A stretch of 64,000 bases of DNA from JANXXV01 sp038200305 (lineage in GTDB: Bacteria > Acidobacteriota > Terriglobia > Bryobacterales > Bryobacteraceae). A model generated the notes under the pieces. The model was not told the origin of the DNA. It saw only the letters and a program-made list of their open reading frames with translations, and did no database searches. The stretch lies in assembly GCA_038200305.1 (NCBI GenBank), contig JBBPYD010000065.1, positions 1-64,000 of the forward strand, in the 5' to 3' direction. How positions within the stretch are numbered: position 1 is the first letter of the stretch; every line of letters starts with the position of its first letter. The translations under genes were made by a program, and so were the position numbers. This document shows positions 52,015 to 60,438 of this stretch, piece by piece.

Positions 52015-53328
52015 TTAAGCAATCTGCACAAATCGGTTCTCATCGGAGTAAGAGCCTGCGGCTACCACGAGTTTCGCCTCGAACTCTTCCCGGAACTTCT
52101 CCACGATGGAAATGGTCGGAAGCGCGGCTGCATCGCCCAGCGGACAAAATGTCCGGCCGAGCATATTCTTGGCGAGCTCACCGATCAAATTGATATCGCT
52201 GGATTGGCCGCGGCCCTCATCGAAGCGGGTCAACATCTTCTTCAACCACGTTGTACCCTCGCGGCAAGGGATGCACCAGCCGCAGCTTTCATGCGCGTAG
52301 AATTTCATGATGCGCAGTGCGGCTTTCACCATGTCGGTATCTTCGTCCATGATGACCAGGCCGCCGGAACCAAGCATGCTTTTGGCCTTCGCAAGAGAGT
52401 CGTAATCCATCGGCAAATCGCACTCTTCGGCTTTCAGCAAAGGACAGGACGATCCGCCTGGAATAACGGCCTTCAACTTCTTGCCGCCACGCATTCCGCC
52501 AGCTACCTCATTGATCATGCGGAGAAGATTGAACCCCAGCGGCAACTCATAAACTCCGGGCTTATTCACATGCCCGGAAATGCAAACCAGTTTCGTGCCG
52601 CCATTCCTGGGGGTGCCTAAATCAGCAAACTTTTGACCGCCGTCAAGAATGATGGGTGGAATTGCGCAGAACGTCTCCACATTGTTCAAAACGGTAGGGC
52701 TTTGCCACGCACCGGCAACGGCAGGAAACGGAGGCCGGATTCTGGGAATTCCGCGCTTGCCTTCCAGCGACTCCAGCAGAGCCGACTCTTCACCGCACTC
52801 GTAGGCGCCCGCACCAGTTTGCGTGTAGCACTCGAAATCGAACCCGGTATCCTGAATATTATTACCTAGCCAGCCCTTGGCATACGCCTCGGCGATGGCC
52901 TTATCCATGATGTCGATTAGATAACGGTATTCGCCGCGGATGTAGATGTAACCAGCGTGCGCGTTGGTCGCCAGGCCAGCGATCAGCATGCCTTCCAGCA
53001 ATTGATGCGGGTCGTTTTCCATCAGCAGCCGGTCTTTACAGGTGCCGGGCTCGCTCTCATCCGCATTCACAACGATATAAGTCGGTTTCGGCGAATTCTT
53101 CGGAACGAAACTCCATTTCATGCCGGTTGGGAATCCGGCGCCGCCGCGTCCCCGGAGGTTCGAAATTTTCACTTCGGCGATGATGGCGTCGGGCGTCATC
53201 TCGCGGGCTTTCAGAAAGGCTTTGTAGCCGTCTGTGGCCAAATACGTGTCGATAGATGCCGAATTCTCAAGTAGAAAGCGCTTCGTTAGCACTTTGACTT
53301 CCAGTGGACTCGGCTCGTTGTAGATCAT
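52015..53328 (-). CDS. nuoF: NADH-quinone oxidoreductase subunit F
   Basis: NADH- and FMN-binding subunit with the N3 [4Fe-4S] cluster, 437 residues. Motifs: GRGGAGFPTGMKWSF (NADH loop), NADESEPGTCKDR (FMN), GAGAYECGEESALLESLEG, and the cluster ligands ESCGWCIPCREGT with a later cysteine in RTFCPLGD. I start at ATG 53328, 2 bp after the nuoE stop; a longer in-frame start at 53445 lies inside nuoE. Confidence 0.96.
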   Translation of the reverse strand: MIYNEPSPLEVKVLTKRFLLENSASIDTYLATDGYKAFLKAREMTPDAIIAEVKISNLRGRGGAGFPTGMKWSFVPKNSPKPTYIVVNADESEPGTCKDRLLMENDPHQLLEGMLIAGLATNAHAGYIYIRGEYRYLIDIMDKAIAEAYAKGWLGNNIQDTGFDFECYTQTGAGAYECGEESALLESLEGKRGIPRIRPPFPAVAGAWQSPTVLNNVETFCAIPPIILDGGQKFADLGTPRNGGTKLVCISGHVNKPGVYELPLGFNLLRMINEVAGGMRGGKKLKAVIPGGSSCPLLKAEECDLPMDYDSLAKAKSMLGSGGLVIMDEDTDMVKAALRIMKFYAHESCGWCIPCREGTTWLKKMLTRFDEGRGQSSDINLIGELAKNMLGRTFCPLGDAAALPTISIVEKFREEFEAKLVVAAGSYSDENRFVQIA

Positions 53329-53330
53329 GT

Positions 53331-53813
53331 TTATTGAACCTTCCGAAGGCCATCGAGAAGCTGATCCAGCTTTTCCGGCGTGACGTGGTGATGGAAATCG
53401 TAGTTGATCTGCACGGCGGGCGCCCAGGAACAAGCGCCGATGCACTCCACTTCTTCGAGCGAAAAAACACCATCGGCAGCCGTCTGCTTGTGGCCGAGCC
53501 CTAATTTTCTAGCGGCGTGATGGTACAGCTCTTCGCCACCGGTTAAAAGGCAACTGATATTAGTGCAGACTTGCACGTGATATTTCCCCTGCGGCTTCTT
53601 GTGAAGCATCGAGTAATACCCGATGACCTCATCCACCTGCAACGGCGTGATACCCAGGCGCCTGGCTATTTCGTCGATCACTTCCTGCGTGAGCGCACCC
53701 ACCTCATCCTGCGCATACAGCAGCAGGGGAATGAGCGCGGAGCGCTGGCGGCCGGCCGGGTAGATGGTCACCATTTTTGCAAACTTTGCTTCCAGCTCCG
53801 GAGAGAATGTCAT
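53331..53813 (-). CDS. nuoE: NADH-quinone oxidoreductase subunit E
   Basis: Thioredoxin-like [2Fe-2S] subunit (cluster N1a) of the electron-input module, 160 residues. The four ligands are in CTNISC (C-x4-C) and CIGAC (C-x3-C). Its start shares one base with the nuoD stop (TAATG). Confidence 0.96.
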   Translation of the reverse strand: MTFSPELEAKFAKMVTIYPAGRQRSALIPLLLYAQDEVGALTQEVIDEIARRLGITPLQVDEVIGYYSMLHKKPQGKYHVQVCTNISCLLTGGEELYHHAARKLGLGHKQTAADGVFSLEEVECIGACSWAPAVQINYDFHHHVTPEKLDQLLDGLRKVQ

Positions 53814-55057
53814 TACCGGTCCACATCTCCTAAAACGAAATCCATACTGCCCATGGCCGCGATGGTATCGGCGATGAGATTGCCTTCTATCATGGCCGGA
53901 AGGGCTTGCAAATTACCGAAACTCGGTGTCCGCATGTGGATGCGATACGGCTTTGCAGTGCCATCGCTCACAACGTAATAGCCGATTTCGCCGCGAGGCG
54001 ACTCAATCACCTGGAACACCTCGCCGGGAGGCACACGGAAGCCTTCGGTCACAATCTTGAAGTGATAGATCAGTGCTTCCATCTGGGTCTTCATCTTTTC
54101 GCGCTCCGGCAGAACTACTTTTGGAGCGTCGGCCTGCCATGGGCCGGAGGGCATACCCAGCAGTGCCTGCTTTACGATTTTCGCGCTCTCACGCAATTCT
54201 TCCATGCGCACGCGGTAACGGGACCATACATCGTTGTCGGGCAAGGTAGGAATGCGGAAGTCGAACTTTTCGTAGCTGGAATACGGTTCACTCTTGCGAA
54301 CGTCCCATGCCATGCCGGCGGCGCGGATCATGGGTCCAGTGACGCCCAAATCCAACAATGTTTCGAGCGGAACCGAGCCGACCCCTTGCGTGCGCCGTTT
54401 CCAGATGGGGTTGTTGTTGAGCAGATCTTCATACTGATCCACATTGCCTGAGAAGCCGTCAATGAACTTGCCCACCACCTTTTCCCAACCGCGCGGCGGC
54501 TCCAGCGCCAACCCGCCGATGCGGAAATAGCTGGTCATCATACGCTGGCCGGAAAACATTTCGAAGATTCGCAGAATGTTCTCGCGTTCCCGAAAGCAGT
54601 AGAAGAACAGAGTCATTGCGCCAATGTCCAGCGCGTGTGTTCCCAACCACACCAAGTGGCTGTTGATCCGGGTCAGTTCGGTCAGCATCACGCGCATCCA
54701 CTGGACTGCCGGGGGCATTTCGAGCTGAAGCAGTTTCTCAACCGCCAGCACGTAGCAGAGATTGTTAGACAGATTTGCCAGGTAATCGACGCGATCGGTC
54801 AACGGCACCACCTGCTGATACGTTTTCGTCTCGCACTGCTTCTCAATTCCCGTATGCAGATACCCGATATCCGGCTGCGCCCTGACGATCGTCTCGCCAT
54901 CGAGTTCGATCAGTACTCGAAGGACGCCGTGGGTGGACGGGTGCTGCGGACCCATGTTGAGGGTCATGAGCTTGCGCTCGGCAACGTGTTCTTCGGGGGC
55001 GTTGACGGTCAACGGCTCAAGTGTCGCGCCGGCCCGGAGGATTTTTGAATCGCTCAT
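53813..55057 (-). CDS. nuoD: NADH-quinone oxidoreductase subunit D
   Basis: 49-kDa-type subunit that forms the quinone pocket with NuoB, 414 residues. Conserved segments are NMGPQHPSTHGVLR with the quinone-contacting histidines, DIGYLHTGIEK, and the C-terminal ESPRGEIGYYVVSDG and GSMDFVLGDVDR. Its structural partner NuoB is not encoded in this operon. Thirty bp separate it from nuoC. Confidence 0.96.
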   Translation of the reverse strand: MSDSKILRAGATLEPLTVNAPEEHVAERKLMTLNMGPQHPSTHGVLRVLIELDGETIVRAQPDIGYLHTGIEKQCETKTYQQVVPLTDRVDYLANLSNNLCYVLAVEKLLQLEMPPAVQWMRVMLTELTRINSHLVWLGTHALDIGAMTLFFYCFRERENILRIFEMFSGQRMMTSYFRIGGLALEPPRGWEKVVGKFIDGFSGNVDQYEDLLNNNPIWKRRTQGVGSVPLETLLDLGVTGPMIRAAGMAWDVRKSEPYSSYEKFDFRIPTLPDNDVWSRYRVRMEELRESAKIVKQALLGMPSGPWQADAPKVVLPEREKMKTQMEALIYHFKIVTEGFRVPPGEVFQVIESPRGEIGYYVVSDGTAKPYRIHMRTPSFGNLQALPAMIEGNLIADTIAAMGSMDFVLGDVDR

Positions 55058-55087
55058 GTTGTTCTCCTGCTCTTCCTACCGCGGCCC

Positions 55088-55576
55088 CTATTCATTCGGA
55101 TAGCTGTATTTATAGCCGTGTACGGGGTAGTCCTTGCGGAGAGGATTCCCTTTCCACTCATCCGGCATCAAGATGCGGGTCATGTTGGGATGATTGCGGA
55201 AAGTGACTCCGAAGAGGTCGAATATCTCCCGCTCGTACCAGTCGGCCCCACGCCAAACACTGAAAACGGAATCGATCTCTGGGTTTTCACCGTTAACGCG
55301 GCATTTCAGGCGGAGGCGTTCATTTCGTTCGAGCGAATGAAGCTGGTAAACGATCTCAAACCGGGGTTCCACGGGATACCAGTCGAGAGCCGTTACGGCG
55401 CTGAGCCTGATAAACTGCTGGCTGTTCTTCAAGAACTCACAGACACTTACAATTTTAGCTGGATCGATCTGGAGCGCGAGTTGGCCGAAATCGTAAGTTC
55501 CGCCGGTGATGGCAGCGGCATCGTGCGCCTCAAGCGCAATTACTATGGGACGTTCTTTAACCTGATCAGGAAGCAT
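55088..55576 (-). CDS. nuoC: NADH-quinone oxidoreductase subunit C
   Basis: 30-kDa-type peripheral subunit, 162 residues, with the family signature WYEREIFDLFGVTFRNHP and the end MPDEWKGNPLRKDYP. It overlaps the end of nuoA by 11 bp. In standard operons nuoB lies between these two genes; here there is no room for it. Confidence 0.95.
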   Translation of the reverse strand: MLPDQVKERPIVIALEAHDAAAITGGTYDFGQLALQIDPAKIVSVCEFLKNSQQFIRLSAVTALDWYPVEPRFEIVYQLHSLERNERLRLKCRVNGENPEIDSVFSVWRGADWYEREIFDLFGVTFRNHPNMTRILMPDEWKGNPLRKDYPVHGYKYSYPNE

Positions 55577-56003
55577 CGTAATGTAGGTTGGCTTTCTCTT
55601 TGCTCAACAGGGCTTTCTCTACCGCGGTCTCGTCGGCAGCCCAGTCGAGTACACCCTTCTTCCAAATGTAAAAGAAACCAGCTAGGACCAGCACGATGAA
55701 AATGAGCATTTCGTAAAACGCGAACATCTTCAACTCTCGGTAGACGACCACCCAGGGGTACAAGAAAATGGCTTCGATGTCGAACAGGATGAATACCATC
55801 GCAACAAGATAGAATTTGACGCTGAAGCGCTCGCGCGCGCTGCCGGTGGGTGGGATTCCGCATTCATACGGCGTATCCTTCGCCCGGTTCCGGATTTTTT
55901 TGCCGAGCAAAAATGACCCGCCGACGAGTCCCGCGGCCACCGCGGCTGCGATGATCACCTGGACAAGAACAGGGAAATACAGCTCCGTATAGTTGGTTGG
56001 CAT
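55566..56003 (-). CDS. nuoA: NADH-quinone oxidoreductase subunit A
   Basis: Three-helix membrane subunit next to the quinone channel, 145 residues. The typical loop TPYECGIPPTGSAR (with the conserved cysteine) and helix RFSVKFYLVAMVFILFDIEA are present. The C-terminal tail of about 20 residues after the last helix is longer than usual. First gene of the nuo operon, preceded by a strong promoter-like sequence; no clear Shine-Dalgarno is seen. Confidence 0.95.
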   Translation of the reverse strand: MPTNYTELYFPVLVQVIIAAAVAAGLVGGSFLLGKKIRNRAKDTPYECGIPPTGSARERFSVKFYLVAMVFILFDIEAIFLYPWVVVYRELKMFAFYEMLIFIVLVLAGFFYIWKKGVLDWAADETAVEKALLSKEKANLHYDAS

Positions 56004-56030
56004 GAACTTTCAGAAAGGAGTCTAAATTTG

Positions 56031-56060
56031 ACTATAATGAGGGGCAATAGGGAGTGTCAA
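56031..56060 (-). promoter_or_regulatory. Sigma-70 promoter of the nuo operon
   Basis: On the minus strand a perfect -35 TTGACA (56055-56060) is followed after 17 nt by TTATAG (56032-56037), or after 18 nt by TATAGT (56031-56036). It lies about 30 bp upstream of nuoA and is the best promoter-like sequence in the window. Confidence 0.65.
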
Positions 56061-56079
56061 ACCGGAGCCTCCTGTTCTC

Positions 56080-56304
56080 ATGCAATTTTCTGAATCGAAA
56101 ACCATCCAAATTGTCCTAAACGGAGAAGCGCGCGGCGTTCCGGAGGGGCTTAGTGTGCTGGATTTGCTGCTCGGCCTGGGGATAGATCCCGAGCGGGTAG
56201 CCGTGGAGTTAAACCGTTCTATCGTGCGGCAACCGGATTGGCGGCAACGCATTGTGGAACTCGGCGCGCAAATTGAGATCGTACAATTCGTCGGCGGCGG
56301 CTAG
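56080..56304 (+). CDS. thiS: Sulfur carrier protein ThiS
   Basis: Ubiquitin-like sulfur carrier for the thiazole of thiamine. 74 residues, with the LNGEARGVPEGLSVLDLL start, the VAVELN core and the diagnostic C-terminal Gly-Gly (VQFVGGG) that becomes the thiocarboxylate. It stands alone: no thiG, thiF or TPP riboswitch is adjacent. Divergent from nuoA. Confidence 0.88.
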   Translation: MQFSESKTIQIVLNGEARGVPEGLSVLDLLLGLGIDPERVAVELNRSIVRQPDWRQRIVELGAQIEIVQFVGGG

Positions 56305-56353
56305 ATGTCACCCTTACACGGCTCATAAAACGCCGGCAAGGGAAAATGTCCTA

Positions 56354-56381
56354 TTGACTCTGGGGGCAGGTCGAGTACAAT
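56354..56381 (+). promoter_or_regulatory. Sigma-70 promoter of the MerR gene
   Basis: TTGACT (56354-56359), a 16-nt spacer and TACAAT (56376-56381) lie 39 bp before the MerR-family start codon. Confidence 0.5.
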
Positions 56382-56420
56382 TTCTTAGGCGCGTAAATTC
56401 GAAAACGAAAGTTGCCTCCA

Positions 56421-56921
56421 ATGTTCAAAACAAAAAAGAGCCGTCTTGATCCAGTTTCCCCCGAACGAACATTTGCCAGTAGCGACGTCGCCCGGATCGC
56501 CCAGGTGAGTTTGCGGCAGTTGCAGTGGTGGGATGAGAAAAAAGTGGTGTCTCCGCGGCATACTGCGCACAAACGAATTTACCTGCCCGAAGAAGTGGTG
56601 GAGATTACAGTAATCGCGGAGCTTCGGCGAAAAGGCTTCTCACTCCAGAAGATCCGCCGGGTACTGCGATTCCTGCAGCGCGAAATGGGCCGCCGGTTGG
56701 CTGAGGTGCTCGCGGACGGATCGGATCTGCATCTGGTGACGGACGGAAAATCGATCTACCTGGAAGATAAGCCCGACCGGATCATCGATCTTCTAAAGAA
56801 CGCGAAGCAGCCGATGTTCCTGGTTTGCGTTACCGACCAGGCGCGGCGGCTTACGGCATCTTTGAAGAAGCCCGTGAAAGCGGAGACATCCTTGGTGAGC
56901 CGCAAGGCTCGCGCGGTTTAA
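56421..56921 (+). CDS. MerR family transcriptional regulator
   Basis: Winged-helix regulator of 166 residues. The DNA-binding region is TFASSDVARIAQVSLRQLQWWDEKKVVSP, a form of the MerR motif with WWD in place of the usual YYE, then RIYLPEEVVEITVIAELRRKGFSLQKIRR. The C-terminal third has no obvious metal-binding cysteines and its effector is unknown. ATG 56421 is preferred over the upstream TTG at 56412. It has its own promoter-like sequence and precedes the S41 protease gene by about 90 bp. Confidence 0.88.
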   Translation: MFKTKKSRLDPVSPERTFASSDVARIAQVSLRQLQWWDEKKVVSPRHTAHKRIYLPEEVVEITVIAELRRKGFSLQKIRRVLRFLQREMGRRLAEVLADGSDLHLVTDGKSIYLEDKPDRIIDLLKNAKQPMFLVCVTDQARRLTASLKKPVKAETSLVSRKARAV

Positions 56922-57011
56922 CAGACCGCACTCTCATTTCTTCGGTCGAGGGAACCCACGTAAATTGCGTCCATAATCGCGATATACTTGTAGATGTCCG
57001 GAGGTTTCGCT

Positions 57012-58616
57012 TTGGCTACACGACGACGCTCTTTTCTAGTTGCTCCTCTAATTGTTCTTTTTTGCTCCATGCTGGGAGGCCTATACGGACCGACCATCGC
57101 CGGGGCTTCCGCAGCCAGTTCCGAAGACGACATCAAGTCTAGCTTGAAGAGCTTCACGAAGGTGTTGAATCTGGTGGAGGAGAACTTCGCCGACAAGGTG
57201 ACTCCGGATAAAGCAATCTATAAAGGCGCCATTCCAGGCATGGCCCGTACCCTTGATCCTCATACCAGCTTCTTCGATCCGAAGGATTTTCAGCTACTGA
57301 GGGAAGACCAGAAGGGTCACTATTACGGAGTCGGAATGACGGTCGCGCCGCGTGGCGGCAAGACGATTGTCATCGCGCCGTTTGAAGGGTCGCCGGCTTA
57401 TAAGGCTGGCATCCGGCCAGGTGACGCGATTATAGAGGTGAACGATAAGCGCACCGACGGATTGACAACCACGGAAGTGGCCGATCTTCTGAAGGGTCCG
57501 CTGGGTACTCAGGTTCAGGTAATTATTGCGCGCGAGGGTGTTGAGAAGCCAATCCCGTTCAACATTACTCGTGGCGAGATTCCACGGAAGAGCGTGGAAG
57601 ATGCCTTTTTCCTGAAGCCGGGCATTGCTTACCTCGATATTCAACAGTTTAATGAGAATACCAGCCGCGAAATGGAAGACAACTTTAAACGGCTGGATGA
57701 GAGCAAGATCAAGGGCCTGATTCTCGATCTACGGGAAAACCCCGGTGGTCTGTTGAACGAAGGAGTCGCGGTGGCGGATCACTTTCTGCAAAAGGGTCAG
57801 ATGATCGTCTCGCACCGGGGCCGTTCGTCACCGGATAAACCGTACTATGCACGCCACGGGAATATGGGGCGTGACTATCCGATTGTTGTCCTGGTGAATC
57901 GTTATTCCGCATCGGCGGCTGAGATTGTCGCAGGCGCTTTGCAGGATCACGATCGCGCCTGGATTTTGGGAGACGTTACATTCGGCAAGGGCTTAGTGCA
58001 AACGGTATACCCGTTGTCCGAAAACACCGGTTTGGCGCTGACCACCGCTCATTTCTATACCCCGAGTGGCCGCCTGATTCAGCGCGATTACAGCAACACA
58101 TCCTTCTACAACTACTATTACAACCGGAAAGAAGGAGACACGAAGAATTCATTGGATGTGAAAATGACCGACAGCGGCCGGACGGTGTATGGCGGCGGCG
58201 GCATCACTCCCGACGAGAAGTTCATGCCTCCGAAGGCGAATCGCTTTCAGACGGAACTGCTTCGGAAGTATGAATTCTTCAATTTTACAGCCAAGTACTT
58301 CGGCACGCACGACACGAAGCTTACGAAGGACTGGGCTCCCGATCAAAACATGATGAATGACTTCCATGCATTTCTTCTGAAAGACGGCGCGCAATTCACG
58401 GAAGCGGAGTTCGCGGAAAATAACGATTGGACCAGGCAGCAGTTGCGCCGGGAAATGTACATCACTGCATTCAGCGTGGAAGACGCCAGAAAGTTGGGCG
58501 TGGAGAACGACCCAGTGGTGCTGAAAGCTATTGATGCGCTACCCAAGGCCAAGTCCTTAACTGAGACCGCCAAGAAGATGATTGTGCAGAGGGTACAACA
58601 GAAATCAGACCGCTAG
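57012..58616 (+). CDS. ctpA: S41 family C-terminal processing peptidase
   Basis: Serine protease of the periplasm that cleaves C-terminal tails of envelope proteins. An N-terminal signal or anchor helix (RRRSFLVAPLIVLFCSMLGG) is followed by a PDZ domain (about 85-170, MTVAPRGGKTIVIAPFEGSPA). The S41 core has the catalytic serine in RYSASAAEI (about residue 300) and the lysine in TFGKGLVQT (about 325). A C-terminal region of about 150 residues extends past the core. I chose TTG 57012 because GGAGG lies 7 nt upstream; ATG 56994 is also in frame and lacks a Shine-Dalgarno. Symbol by family only. Confidence 0.9.
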   Translation: MATRRRSFLVAPLIVLFCSMLGGLYGPTIAGASAASSEDDIKSSLKSFTKVLNLVEENFADKVTPDKAIYKGAIPGMARTLDPHTSFFDPKDFQLLREDQKGHYYGVGMTVAPRGGKTIVIAPFEGSPAYKAGIRPGDAIIEVNDKRTDGLTTTEVADLLKGPLGTQVQVIIAREGVEKPIPFNITRGEIPRKSVEDAFFLKPGIAYLDIQQFNENTSREMEDNFKRLDESKIKGLILDLRENPGGLLNEGVAVADHFLQKGQMIVSHRGRSSPDKPYYARHGNMGRDYPIVVLVNRYSASAAEIVAGALQDHDRAWILGDVTFGKGLVQTVYPLSENTGLALTTAHFYTPSGRLIQRDYSNTSFYNYYYNRKEGDTKNSLDVKMTDSGRTVYGGGGITPDEKFMPPKANRFQTELLRKYEFFNFTAKYFGTHDTKLTKDWAPDQNMMNDFHAFLLKDGAQFTEAEFAENNDWTRQQLRREMYITAFSVEDARKLGVENDPVVLKAIDALPKAKSLTETAKKMIVQRVQQKSDR

Positions 58617-58630
58617 TGATAAACCCCACG

Positions 58631-58667
58631 CCGGTCATCGGCGCGACTGAGTACCGTCGATGACCGG
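58631..58667 (+). promoter_or_regulatory. Hairpin burying the guaA start codon
   Basis: CCGGTCATCGGCG (58631-58643) pairs with CGTCGATGACCGG (58655-58667): 13 bp with a single wobble and an 11-nt loop. The guaA ATG (58660-58662) is inside the 3' arm and no Shine-Dalgarno is visible. It may regulate guaA translation, or serve as a terminator or mRNA end for the protease gene, though no T-run follows. Confidence 0.55.
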
Positions 58668-60417
58668 GTATTTCCCGAACCTGCAAATAGGAATTCTCGA
58701 CACCGGCGGTCAATACTGCCATTTAATCGCGCGGAAGGTGCGTGAGCTTGGTGTGTACGCTGAGGTCTTCCCTAGCGACACATCAGCCGGCATACTCTCC
58801 GGGGTAAAAGGCTTGATCATATCCGGCGGCCCGGCCAGCGTGTATGAGACTGATAGCCCCTCGGTAGATCCTGGCATTTTCTCCTCGGGTCAGGCAGTCC
58901 TCGGCATCTGTTACGGCCAACAGGTCATGGCTCTTTTGCTCGGTGGCGCCGTTCAGAAGGGCGATAAAGGCGAGTATGGATTGTCTGTTCTAGAGCCGGC
59001 CGCGATGCCTGGGTTGCTGTTTCAGAAAGCTGCAGGTACGCAGCAGATCTGGATGAGTCACCGCGATTCGGTTAGCGCCGTCCCGGCCGGATTCGAAATC
59101 ATCGGCCGGACTCCAACATGCGAAATCGCTGCGATTGCCGACGCGAGCCGCCGTCTGTATGGGGTCCAATTTCACCCCGAAGTAGTTCACACGCGGCATG
59201 GCCGGCAGATTCTGTCGAACTTCCTTTTCGATATCTGCAAATGCACGCCGGACTGGGATCCGAAGCACCGCATCGCTTCGATCGAACAGCGTATCGGTGA
59301 CGTGGTGGGTGATCGGAATGTGTTCTTTTTTGTGAGCGGCGGCGTGGATTCCACTGTGGCTTACACGCTTTGCTTGCAGGCGCTAGGTAAGCACCGGGTT
59401 CGCGGCACCTACGTGGACACCGGCCTGATGCGCGAGGGCGAGACCGATTTCGTGCGCGGCCTTTTCGAGTCTCTTGGGAGCGAGGACTTTCAAGTGGAAG
59501 ACGCCTCGGCGGAGTTTTTGGGTGCTCTGCATGGGGTGTGCGATCCGGAGAAGAAGCGGCATATCATCGGTGAGCAGTTCGTTGACGTGCAGGACCGCAT
59601 CCTAAAACAGTTGGATGGACACTGGATTCTGGGGCAGGGGACGATCTATCCCGATACCATTGAATCGGGCGGATCGGCAAAGGCCGATCTGATCAAGACA
59701 CATCACAATCGTGTAGCGGGCATTCAGAAGCTGATGGACGAAAAGCGCATTGTGGAACCGCTTGCACTGTTTTACAAAGACGAGGTGCGTGAGATTGGGC
59801 GTGAACTCGGGCTGCCAGATGCATTTCTCGACCGGCATCCCTTCCCCGGTCCTGGCTTGGCGATTCGCTGCCTCTGTTCCGGCGATGCACTTCAGTTGCG
59901 GCGTTTGGAGGAAGGCTGGCTGATCCCAGTACACTCCGTTGGAGTGCAAGGCGATTCCCGAACTTATAAACCCATCCTGGCTATCAGTGGGAACGCGCTG
60001 CACGAGCGGGCAAGCGAACTGACGAACCGTCTGGAACAGGTGAATCGCGTGGTCACCCTCGCTGGCGCAAATATCCCCATGGAGCAAATGGCGGTACAGC
60101 CGAGCGCACTTACACCGGAGCGTTTGGGCCGGTTGCGGCGCGCTGATGCGATTGTTCGCCGTATTTCCGGCGAGAGCGGTTTTGAGAAGCTAGTCTGGCA
60201 GTTCCCCGTTGTGCTAATCCCCGTTGGGAGTACGCGCACGCCGGACTCAATCGTATTGCGGCCGATTGATTCGGTAGATGGCATGACCGCGCAGTCTGTC
60301 GCGATGGACCCGCCGCTGCTGCTGCAACTGGCGGCGGAGATCCTGCAAGTCCCCGGAATCGCAGCCGTGTTCTACGATCTGACGCACAAACCGCCCGGCA
60401 CTATCGAGTGGGAGTAG
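58660..60417 (+). CDS. guaA: GMP synthase, glutamine-hydrolysing, long (eukaryote-like) form
   Basis: Makes GMP from XMP using glutamine and ATP. The class I amidotransferase domain comes first (GICYGQQ with Cys84; VQFHPEV for His/Glu), then the ATP pyrophosphatase P-loop FVSGGVDST near residue 226 and FPGPGLAIRC. The C-terminal part is longer than in common bacterial GuaA (585 versus about 520 residues). It carries an extra dimerisation repeat after HSVGVQGDSRTY and ends in KPPGTIEWE, a layout like human GMPS. The ATG at 58660 is the only suitable start and lies in a hairpin. Confidence 0.95.
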   Translation: MTGYFPNLQIGILDTGGQYCHLIARKVRELGVYAEVFPSDTSAGILSGVKGLIISGGPASVYETDSPSVDPGIFSSGQAVLGICYGQQVMALLLGGAVQKGDKGEYGLSVLEPAAMPGLLFQKAAGTQQIWMSHRDSVSAVPAGFEIIGRTPTCEIAAIADASRRLYGVQFHPEVVHTRHGRQILSNFLFDICKCTPDWDPKHRIASIEQRIGDVVGDRNVFFFVSGGVDSTVAYTLCLQALGKHRVRGTYVDTGLMREGETDFVRGLFESLGSEDFQVEDASAEFLGALHGVCDPEKKRHIIGEQFVDVQDRILKQLDGHWILGQGTIYPDTIESGGSAKADLIKTHHNRVAGIQKLMDEKRIVEPLALFYKDEVREIGRELGLPDAFLDRHPFPGPGLAIRCLCSGDALQLRRLEEGWLIPVHSVGVQGDSRTYKPILAISGNALHERASELTNRLEQVNRVVTLAGANIPMEQMAVQPSALTPERLGRLRRADAIVRRISGESGFEKLVWQFPVVLIPVGSTRTPDSIVLRPIDSVDGMTAQSVAMDPPLLLQLAAEILQVPGIAAVFYDLTHKPPGTIEWE

Positions 60418-60438
60418 CGCGAACCAAATAAGGCTGCG

